Shown here piece by piece: positions 1-5,974 of a DNA stretch of 8,395 bases. The stretch comes from an uncultured Agitococcus sp. (lineage in GTDB: Bacteria > Pseudomonadota > Gammaproteobacteria > Pseudomonadales > Moraxellaceae). Made by a program: the position numbers and the translations under genes. The stretch is from assembly GCF_937920075.1 (NCBI RefSeq), contig NZ_CALETI010000418.1, positions 1 to 8,395 on the forward strand, read 5' to 3'. How positions within the stretch are numbered: the first letter of the stretch is position 1; every line of letters starts with the position of its first letter. Under the pieces are notes generated by a model. The model was given only the letters and a program-made list of their open reading frames with translations. It did no database searches and was not told the origin of the DNA.

Positions 1-6
1 ATTAGT

Positions 7-34
7 AAAGCCTCCAGATTTGGGGGCTTTTTTG
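7..34 (+). terminator. Rho-independent terminator of an upstream gene outside the window
   Basis: A 9-bp stem (7-15 with 22-30, one G:T pair) closes a 6-nt loop and runs into seven T residues (28-34). The gene it terminates would lie to the left of the window on the plus strand. It also separates the gspN group from upstream transcription. Confidence 0.8.
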
Positions 35-136
35 TGTTCTAATCAATAAAAGATTTATAAAATAACAACACTCTGCAAAATAAAGCTTGTATTTTTGTGA
101 AAAATAGAGATAAATCAGCATCAAAATGGTAAAAAA

Positions 137-166
137 TTGGGCACACTCTGCTAGCCCCTATCTAAT
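137..166 (+). promoter_or_regulatory. Possible sigma-70 promoter for gspN
   Basis: The hexamer TCTAAT (161-166) matches five of six positions of the -10 consensus. TTGGGC (137-142) lies 18 nt upstream as a weak -35 element. The first transcribed base would lie about 15 nt before the ATG at 187. The whole region is AT-rich, so chance matches are likely; an alternative pair is TTGTAT (87-92) with GATAAA (109-114). Confidence 0.25.
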
Positions 167-186
167 ACTTGTTAAAGTTAGTCTTT

Positions 187-948
187 ATGTTAAAAAAAAC
201 AACAAATCAAGAAGATAAAGAAGCAAAAGCTTATAATTGGGTCTTATTGGCAACAGTATTATTGGTATTTGCTTTACTTGCACAAATGCCTGCCCGCATT
301 ATTGCTAACTTTGTTCCTAAAGATATCCGTAGCTTATGTACGGCGTGGGGGGGAACTTTGTGGACAGGGCAAGTCAACACGCAACTAAATAATTTGCAAG
401 GTCAATTACGTTGGTCTTTTCAGCCCTTATCATTATTAACATTAAAGCTGGCTTTTAATGTTGAGTTATTAACAGGTAGTTCGCAAATTCCTGCAAATGT
501 AGTATTGGGATTGGGGGGATGGCAAATAAAAGCCAGTCAAGGGCAATTATCGCCAATAGACTTACAACCTTTATTAAGCAGTTGGCAATTGCCCAACAAT
601 CCTATTATGATTAGCAACTTAAATGTTGTGAAAAAAGGGCAAAATTGGCAAGACTCGCAAGGGGTGTTAACTTGGCAAGCAGGTGCTATTGATTATGTCT
701 TAAATGGCCAACGTCAGCACTTAAATTTGCCTCCTGTGGCTTTAAAACTCAGTGGTCAACAACAAAGTTTAATAATGTCCTTGCAAGATGAAGCCCAGAC
801 CGTTAATTTAGCAACATTTACGATTACTGGCGCGATGATCGAAAGTCGTTTAACACATCGTTTGTTAACCTATGCGCCAAACTATAGAGGTGTTGCAGAG
901 CCTGATGCAATTGTAGTCACTGCATCTCAACCCTTAAATAGTTTATAA
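187..948 (+). CDS. gspN: Type II secretion system protein N (GspN)
   Basis: Probable inner-membrane accessory protein of the T2SS. From the ATG at 187 it is 253 residues long. A short polar N-terminus is followed by one membrane segment (about residues 17-33), then a periplasmic part rich in beta-strand-like sequence. The motif WGGTLWTG (about 54-61) is typical of the GspN family, which often shows a G-T-x-W-x-G pattern after the membrane segment. An in-frame TTG at 169 would add six residues, but nothing resembling a ribosome binding site precedes it. The ATG at 187 has only a weak AAAG (174-177) upstream, so the start is not certain. The gene directly precedes gspC and gspD, which strongly supports the call. 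GspN is absent from many T2SSs and its exact role is poorly defined. Confidence 0.85.
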   Translation: MLKKTTNQEDKEAKAYNWVLLATVLLVFALLAQMPARIIANFVPKDIRSLCTAWGGTLWTGQVNTQLNNLQGQLRWSFQPLSLLTLKLAFNVELLTGSSQIPANVVLGLGGWQIKASQGQLSPIDLQPLLSSWQLPNNPIMISNLNVVKKGQNWQDSQGVLTWQAGAIDYVLNGQRQHLNLPPVALKLSGQQQSLIMSLQDEAQTVNLATFTITGAMIESRLTHRLLTYAPNYRGVAEPDAIVVTASQPLNSL

Positions 949-1103
949 AATAATAATATGAGTTTATGCATCTTGATTTTTAAATAGCATTAACTCTTAA
1001 TAAAAGGCTTACGTTTCGCGTAAATATTAAGTGCTTTTTAATATTATCGTCGCAAAAAAGTCATACTATTAACGTAAGTATAATTTAAAGTTTAGGAATC
1101 AGT
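949..1103 (+). promoter_or_regulatory. gspN-gspC intergenic region with a possible internal promoter and small inverted repeats
   Basis: This 155-nt gap contains a perfect -10 hexamer TATAAT at 1079-1084, 19 nt before the gspC start, but no good -35 partner at the expected distance. It also holds a short inverted repeat TTACG/CGTAA (1009-1013 and 1019-1023) and an all-AT 8-bp stem (1023-1030 with 1038-1045). Neither is followed by a T-run, so neither looks like a terminator. gspC could therefore be transcribed both from gspN and from its own promoter. Confidence 0.3.
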
Positions 1104-1940
1104 GTGAACGTGCCTTCGTTGTCCGTAATTACCGAAAATAATCGACATATTGCTCGTGCTATTATGTTGTTGGCAACATTATATTTTGCTTGGCGTATGG
1201 CAGGTTTGTTATGGTTAATTGCTGGTCAAGATCAAGCTGCATTGGCTAAACCAACGCCTGTAAGCAGTGCGGCAGCACCTGTCAATGTGGATAGTAGCCG
1301 TTTAGCAAGCTTTACTATTTTTAAAGCACCCGTTGTTGAGTCAGTCAGTCAAAATGCCAATGCGCCAGACACATCGTTACAGCTTAAATTGGATGGAGTT
1401 TTTGCAAGTAGCTCTCAATCACAGTCAAGTGCGATTATTAGCGAACAAGGACAAGGCATTGGTAAATTATATCGTGTAGGTCAGCAAGTGGTTGGTGGTG
1501 CGGTATTATCCGCTGTTTATGTCGATCGAGTATTATTACAGCGTAATGGTCAAGAAGAGGTCTTACGGTTTATTAAAAGTAATTTATTAGGTGGCGATAC
1601 TCCACCTGTTGTTAGTAATCCTGTGGCGAGTCAGGCTGATAAAGCACGTAATTTATTATCAAATGCAATTCAGCGTTTGGATAGTGATGCAAGTTCGTAT
1701 CTTAATGAAATGGGCTTAATTGCGAGTCAACAAGGATATGAGATAACAGATAATACACCAAGTCATATTCGTCGTAATTTGGGCTTAAAAGCTGGCGATA
1801 GAGTGGTGCGTTTGAATGGTCAAACTTTGGGAAATGTGCAATTGGATAAAAATCTATTGCAACAAATACAACAAACTGGGCGTGCACGTATCGAAATTCA
1901 GCGTGGTGGTCAACATTTAACTATTGAGCAAAGCTTCTAA
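1104..1940 (+). CDS. gspC: Type II secretion system inner-membrane protein C (GspC)
   Basis: GspC connects the inner-membrane platform of the T2SS to the secretin GspD and takes part in substrate selection. The 278-residue protein has a short cytoplasmic N-terminus, one membrane segment (about 19-40), an Ala/Pro-containing linker, a homology region (about 68-157) and a C-terminal PDZ-like domain (about 197-275). Within the PDZ domain, the run GLKAGDRVVRLNGQTLGN (from about residue 227) is characteristic. The start is a GTG preceded by AGGA (1094-1097) at 6 nt spacing, a convincing ribosome binding site. Length and domain order match the family. The stop codon lies one base before the gspD ATG, so the two proteins, known binding partners, are probably made by coupled translation. 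Confidence 0.95.
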   Translation: MNVPSLSVITENNRHIARAIMLLATLYFAWRMAGLLWLIAGQDQAALAKPTPVSSAAAPVNVDSSRLASFTIFKAPVVESVSQNANAPDTSLQLKLDGVFASSSQSQSSAIISEQGQGIGKLYRVGQQVVGGAVLSAVYVDRVLLQRNGQEEVLRFIKSNLLGGDTPPVVSNPVASQADKARNLLSNAIQRLDSDASSYLNEMGLIASQQGYEITDNTPSHIRRNLGLKAGDRVVRLNGQTLGNVQLDKNLLQQIQQTGRARIEIQRGGQHLTIEQSF

Positions 1941-1941
1941 C

Positions 1942-3900
1942 ATGAATGTACGTCAATCCTTTTTAGCACTTTCATTAATCTTGGCTTGTCACAGTGTGGC
2001 AGAAGCAAAAACATGGAAGGTTAATTTAAAAGATGCCGAGATTTCGGCTTTAGTGTCTGAAGTCTCTGAGATTACAGGTAAAAATTTTATTGTTGACCCG
2101 CGTGTCAAAGGTAATATTACGGTGATTTCGAGTAAACCGATGAGTTCTGAAGCGGTTTATGAGTTATTTTTGGGGGTATTAAGTGTTAATGGCTTTGCCG
2201 CCGTGCCCTCAGGGAATGTGATTAAATTAGTGCCAGATGTTAATGCAAAACAAAATGCAGTGCCTTTTGAAAATAAAGCGAAAGCTAAGGGTGAAGCATT
2301 AGTAACACGCGTTATTATGCTTGAAAACACCAATGCTAATGAATTAGTACCTGTTATTAGACCGCTATTGCCTCAATTTGCTCATTTAGCAGCAATTAAT
2401 GGTGCAAATGCTTTAGTGATTTCTGATCATGCTAATAATATTGTCGAAATTGAAAATTTGATTAAATCCTTAGATGCGGGCGAAGGAGATGAGTTAGAAA
2501 TCATTGCTCTAAAAGAAACACGAGTAGATGAAATTCTAACCATGTTAGATAATCTAACTGCAACAAGTCCAAATAAAGAAATGCGTGGTGCGCGTGTTCG
2601 TTTAATTGCAGATACACGCGGTAATCGCTTATTGATTAAAGGTGATGCTCGTGCGCGTAAACGTTTACGTGAAGTTGTTGCACAACTCGATAAACCTGCG
2701 GCTGACCGATTGGCGGGTGTGCGCGTGGTACGTTTAAAACATGCCAGTGCCAAACAAGTTGCGGAAGTCATGCGTAATTTGGTCAGCAATGATGGCAGTA
2801 AATCTACAAATAGTGGTAATACAGGCAACAATAGCGGTGCAACAGCAATTAATGCAGGTGGTGTAAGCCTGATAGCCGATGAAAGTCAAAATGCCTTAGT
2901 GATTAAAGCTGATCCATCATTAATGCGTGAACTAGAAACGGTTATTCAGCAATTAGATACTCGACGTTCACAGGTTTTAATTCAAGCGGCTATTTTAGAA
3001 ATTTCGGGTGATAATGCCGATGCTTTAGGCGTACAATGGGCAGCGGGTGATCCTACTAAGGGTGTAGGTTTAGTTAACTTTTCCAATACAGGTGCAAGTT
3101 TAACAAGCTTAGCAGCAGTTGCATTACAAGATAATCCAACCGCAGTACCAGCGATTAATGGCGCATCATTTGCGATTGGTAAGAGCGAAACCAAAAGTAA
3201 TGGCGATAGAACCTTTTATGGTGGTTTATTACAAGCTATCAAAACAATGAGTAATGCCAATTTATTATCAACGCCGAGCATTATGACCATTGATAATCAA
3301 GAAGCAAAAATAGTGGTTGGTCAGAATGTACCGTTTATTACTGGGCAAAGTACAAGCTCTAGTTCGGGTACAAATAATCCTTTTACTACTATCGAACGTC
3401 AAGATGTGGGTATTACGTTAAAAGTTAAACCGCATATTGGTGAGGGTGACACAGTAAAATTAGAGGTTGAACAAGAAGTTTCCTCTGTTGTTCCGAGTGT
3501 GGCAGGTGTAAACTCTGCAGACTTAATTACCAATAAACGTTCGATTAAAACGACAATTTTGGCTGATGATGGACAGACAATTGTTTTGGGTGGGTTGATT
3601 CAGGATGATAATTCTCAATCTGTGAACGAAGTCCCACTTTTGAATAAAATTCCTTTGTTGGGGTACTTATTTAGAGCAAAAAGCCATAGCCAAACGAAGC
3701 GAAATTTATTAGTGTTCTTGCAGCCATTAATTTTGCGTGACGGCCAAAATGCTGCAGATTTAGCAGCACAGCAGTATAATCAGACGCGCATTTTGCAGTT
3801 AGAAGTGAGTGAGAAGGGTAAATTAACCCGCTTACCAGAACAGATTAACCAAATCTATCAAGGAGCGACCAAGAGTCAAGCTCCGAAAGTTAACAAATAG
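1942..3900 (+). CDS. gspD: Type II secretion system secretin (GspD)
   Basis: Outer-membrane secretin forming the multimeric exit channel of the T2SS. It has 652 residues from the ATG at 1942, giving a clear signal peptide (about 1-22, ending AEA before KTWKVNL). Next come the N0 domain (about 23-105), N1 (about 120-178), N2 (about 185-250), N3 (about 259-339, with a Ser/Asn/Gly-rich insert at 282-308), and the secretin domain (about 342-600). The last contains LLSTPSIMT and the hallmark VPLLNKIPLLGYLF (564-577). A roughly 50-residue C-terminal tail follows, where a pilotin could bind; no pilotin gene is present. An in-frame TTG at 1924 would place six polar residues before the signal peptide and is less likely. 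No strong ribosome binding site precedes the ATG, in line with coupling to gspC, whose TAA ends one base upstream. Confidence 0.97.
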   Translation: MNVRQSFLALSLILACHSVAEAKTWKVNLKDAEISALVSEVSEITGKNFIVDPRVKGNITVISSKPMSSEAVYELFLGVLSVNGFAAVPSGNVIKLVPDVNAKQNAVPFENKAKAKGEALVTRVIMLENTNANELVPVIRPLLPQFAHLAAINGANALVISDHANNIVEIENLIKSLDAGEGDELEIIALKETRVDEILTMLDNLTATSPNKEMRGARVRLIADTRGNRLLIKGDARARKRLREVVAQLDKPAADRLAGVRVVRLKHASAKQVAEVMRNLVSNDGSKSTNSGNTGNNSGATAINAGGVSLIADESQNALVIKADPSLMRELETVIQQLDTRRSQVLIQAAILEISGDNADALGVQWAAGDPTKGVGLVNFSNTGASLTSLAAVALQDNPTAVPAINGASFAIGKSETKSNGDRTFYGGLLQAIKTMSNANLLSTPSIMTIDNQEAKIVVGQNVPFITGQSTSSSSGTNNPFTTIERQDVGITLKVKPHIGEGDTVKLEVEQEVSSVVPSVAGVNSADLITNKRSIKTTILADDGQTIVLGGLIQDDNSQSVNEVPLLNKIPLLGYLFRAKSHSQTKRNLLVFLQPLILRDGQNAADLAAQQYNQTRILQLEVSEKGKLTRLPEQINQIYQGATKSQAPKVNK

Positions 3901-3915
3901 GGAAGAGAAACTATC

Positions 3916-4839
3916 ATGTTGAAGTTACAATTTGTTGATCGTCGCCAACCTGCATTTTGGTTGGTTGATCCTCGTTTAACAATTGGCCGTGATAAAACCA
4001 ACAATCTCGTCATTAATGATGAAGGTATCAGTGTTTTTCATGCTGAACTTCAACAAGAAGATGGCAAGTTATTTTTGCGTGATACAGGCAGTGTTAACGG
4101 CACATTTTTAAATGGTGAGCCTGTTACCAAACGTGTTGAAGTCAAAGTGGGCGATGTTATTCGTTTGCATTTAGTTGAATTGCAAATTATTGACCCAACC
4201 AAAGCTCCACCAGAGCCTCCTGCACAGCCAGTTAAACGTGAGTTACCCAAAGCCGCGCCATTATGGCAAGTAAAAGCCATGACGGGTGTGATTTCTGGGC
4301 GTATGTTTCCTATCGAAGGAACAAATGTTGTAGGTCGTGATCCTCATTGTGACATCGTTGTTGGTGGTGCACATGTCTCGCGTCGTCATGCTGAATTTTC
4401 GATTCGTTCTGGCGTTTTATGGGTCAAAGACTTAGGCTCGTCAAATGGATCATTTGTGAATGGTAAACGTCACGAAGAAGTTGCATTACAAAATGGTGAT
4501 GAAGTTAAGTTTGATGCGATGATTTTTAAAGTGGTTGGTCCAACTGATTTGCCTGCGCATTCTGATTTTGAGGAAGAAGCGGAGCGTACGCAGTTCCGTC
4601 CAGTGGTTAATGTGCCAGCCGCAAAACCAGCAGCACCAAAACAGCCATCGCCTGTGCCTGTTAATAATAGTTATAGTCCTCCTCCAAGCAGCCCTGTCTC
4701 TGAGTCTAAGCCTCAAGAGCAGCCAATTGTGTCCACACCAACACCAAGTGCTGGCTCAGATAAAGCTGGTAGCATGGGCATGATTGTGATTGTTATATTA
4801 ATGATCTTGATTTTAGTGGGTGTCTATGTCTTGGCATAA
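3916..4839 (+). CDS. Tail-anchored protein with two FHA domains
   Basis: FHA domains bind phosphothreonine peptides, so this is probably a phospho-dependent adaptor on the cytoplasmic face of the membrane. The 307-residue protein has a first FHA domain (about 21-92) with G24-R25, S39, H42 and N61-G62. After a Pro-rich linker (95-115) comes a second FHA domain (about 137-207) with G140-R141, S155-R156, H158 and N177-G178. All key phosphopeptide-contact positions are present in both. An acidic stretch ending in ERTQFRP (223-229), a Pro/Ser-rich linker (230-280) and a C-terminal membrane segment (about 288-305) follow, with almost nothing after it: a tail-anchor layout. The start is preceded by GGAAGAG (3901-3907) at 8 nt spacing. 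It lies 15 nt after gspD and is probably co-transcribed with it. Partner and kinase are unknown. Confidence 0.9.
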   Translation: MLKLQFVDRRQPAFWLVDPRLTIGRDKTNNLVINDEGISVFHAELQQEDGKLFLRDTGSVNGTFLNGEPVTKRVEVKVGDVIRLHLVELQIIDPTKAPPEPPAQPVKRELPKAAPLWQVKAMTGVISGRMFPIEGTNVVGRDPHCDIVVGGAHVSRRHAEFSIRSGVLWVKDLGSSNGSFVNGKRHEEVALQNGDEVKFDAMIFKVVGPTDLPAHSDFEEEAERTQFRPVVNVPAAKPAAPKQPSPVPVNNSYSPPPSSPVSESKPQEQPIVSTPTPSAGSDKAGSMGMIVIVILMILILVGVYVLA

Positions 4840-4897
4840 TAACGTTGTTATTATCTTAATGATTTTGATTCTCGTAGGTGTTTATGTGTTAGCATAA
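4786..4897 (+). repeat. Diverged tandem duplication (58-nt period) of the FHA protein's membrane-tail sequence
   Basis: The segment 4786-4839 (last 17 codons plus stop of the FHA gene) is repeated at 4844-4897 with a 58-nt offset. The two copies match at 43 of 54 positions by hand alignment. Read in its own frame (+1 relative to the FHA gene), the second copy again encodes ILMILILVGVYVLA followed by TAA. In those last 14 codons all eight nucleotide differences are synonymous. The only amino-acid differences are an Ile/Val and a Val/Ile exchange further upstream. Confidence 0.9.
4826..4897 (+). CDS. Possible 23-residue membrane mini-protein copying the FHA tail anchor
   Basis: An ATG at 4826, overlapping the last 14 nt of the FHA gene in the +1 frame, opens a 23-codon frame. 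It encodes MSWHNN followed by a hydrophobic segment nearly identical to the membrane anchor of the FHA protein, ending at TAA 4895-4897. No canonical ribosome binding site is visible; only G-rich sequence (GTGGGTG, 4816-4822) precedes it, so translation would probably depend on ribosomes finishing the FHA gene. The purely synonymous differences from the parent copy are the main argument that it is or was translated. It could instead be a decaying duplication. It lies upstream of the terminator and so would be on the same transcript. Confidence 0.35.
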   Translation: MSWHNNVVIILMILILVGVYVLA

Positions 4898-4915
4898 GCA
4901 CTACTGATTTGGTAG

Positions 4916-4939
4916 AAAAGCGGCTTAGGCCGCTTTTTT
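4916..4939 (+). terminator. Terminator of the gspN-C-D-FHA group, overlapping the end of the E2 gene
   Basis: A stem of GCGGC (4920-4924) with GCCGC (4929-4933), extended by AAAA (4916-4919) with TTTT (4934-4937), closes a TTAG loop and ends in six T residues (4934-4939). On the minus strand the trailing T-run is only four bases, so termination from that side would be weaker. The stop codon of the leftward E2 gene (4925-4927) lies in the loop. Confidence 0.85.
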
Positions 4940-5971
4940 ATTGTGCAAAAAATCTTTAATAGTGGCTAAAAATCGTGCTGCTTCTCCTCCTGTTAATGCA
5001 CGATGGTCAAAACTAAGTGAAAGCGGAATAATGACTTTTTCTTTGATTTTCGCTTTAGCATTAATCACATAGCGTTTTTGTATTTGGCCTACCCCTAAAA
5101 TGGCCACTTGTGGTGGTACAATCATTGGTGTGGCAAAGCGGCCTGCTATTGTGCCAAAGTTAGATAGGCTAATTGTCGCTCCTTGTAATTGTGCATTGCT
5201 GAGTTGATGTTGATGGGCAGCAGTTTTAAGCTGAGTGATAGCTTGTTGTAATTGTTGCTTGTTGAGTTTGTTGGCTTGTTTAATGACTGGTACATATAAG
5301 CCATATTCAGTATCAATGGCTAAGCCTAAATCGACATCTTGATGAATAATTAATTGTTGTGTGTCAAACCAAGCATTAAGTTTGGGCTGTTGTTGGCAGG
5401 CATAACATAAAGCCTGAATCATGGTGATTAAGGGATTGTTGATTTTTTTGATTAACACCTCATCAAAAATTGTCACTAAAGCTACTTGTTGATGAGCTTG
5501 GGCTAAGTTTTGCGCCATGACTAAACGTGAGCCACTAAGTGGAATATGTTGGCGTTCTACAATAATTGGTGAATTGTTTTTGTTTAATAAACGTTGTTGG
5601 ATGGTGTGCCGTTCTTGTTCAGAAAAACGTTGTTGGCCTGTGATAAAGTTTTGTTGATATTGCTCGCCACTGATTTCTAGTTGGCCAACAACGCTAGAAG
5701 TATCGTGTGTGGTAGGTGTGGTATTTAGCTCATTTTGCGGAGAGTCATAACTCAACAAGGGCATACCCACGTTGACCACTTGATTGGCTGTTGCCAACAG
5801 TTGTTGCACAATTAATGTTTCGGGCGCAGGAATCTCAACAATCGCTTTCGCGGTTTCGACCGCTAATAATAAATCACCTTGTTTAACGAGTTGTTTGGGG
5901 GATACATAATACTCAACAACAGTGGCTTCGGTTAAACCTTCGCCTAAATCAGCTAATAATAAGTTTTTCAT
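4925..5971 (-). CDS. pdhC: Dihydrolipoamide acyltransferase (E2) of a pyruvate dehydrogenase-type complex, short form
   Basis: E2 accepts the acyl group from E1 on its lipoyl arm and transfers it to CoA. Of 348 residues, 1-75 form a lipoyl domain with the lipoylated lysine expected at K42 in ETAKA. A linker containing VVGQLE (94-99) follows, then the catalytic domain (about 140-345) with SNFGTIAGRFATP (270-282), VPPQVAILGVG (285-295) and DHR (322-324). H323 is the expected catalytic histidine; the usual Asp of the HxxxDG motif is Thr (T327), as I recall from some related proteins. No peripheral subunit-binding domain is recognisable between residues 100 and 140, where E3 would dock. GGAGG lies 8 nt before the ATG, inside the last codons of pdhB, and 3 nt separate the genes. 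A branched-chain or acetoin substrate cannot be excluded. Confidence 0.88.
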   Translation of the reverse strand: MKNLLLADLGEGLTEATVVEYYVSPKQLVKQGDLLLAVETAKAIVEIPAPETLIVQQLLATANQVVNVGMPLLSYDSPQNELNTTPTTHDTSSVVGQLEISGEQYQQNFITGQQRFSEQERHTIQQRLLNKNNSPIIVERQHIPLSGSRLVMAQNLAQAHQQVALVTIFDEVLIKKINNPLITMIQALCYACQQQPKLNAWFDTQQLIIHQDVDLGLAIDTEYGLYVPVIKQANKLNKQQLQQAITQLKTAAHQHQLSNAQLQGATISLSNFGTIAGRFATPMIVPPQVAILGVGQIQKRYVINAKAKIKEKVIIPLSLSFDHRALTGGEAARFLATIKDFLHNKKAA

Positions 5972-5974
5972 GGT

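Noticed and set aside
138..152. Sigma-54-like GG/GC elements before gspN
   Set aside because: The distance between GG and GC is 11 rather than the required 12 positions, and the flanking bases do not match.
169..186. TTG start for gspN six codons upstream of the ATG
   Set aside because: There is no ribosome binding site before it; the ATG at 187 gives a normal GspN N-terminus.
1022..1046. AT-only hairpin between gspN and gspC as a terminator
   Set aside because: The stem has no GC pair and no T-run follows it, so it should not terminate transcription.
1924..1941. TTG start for gspD inside the end of gspC
   Set aside because: It would put six polar residues before a complete signal peptide that begins naturally at the ATG 1942.
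2427..2831. 134-codon open frame on the minus strand within gspD
   Set aside because: It lies fully opposite a strongly supported secretin gene and its translation has no recognisable domain; it is a shadow of the gspD codon pattern.
2785..2865. Ser/Asn/Gly-rich repeat-like stretch in gspD
   Set aside because: A flexible low-complexity loop in the N3 domain is common in GspD secretins and needs no special explanation.
4535..4783. 82-codon frame in the +1 phase inside the FHA gene
   Set aside because: Its translation is low-complexity Leu/Ser/Gln sequence produced by the Pro/Ser linker of the real gene. It stops before the mini-ORF in the same phase, so it does not extend it.
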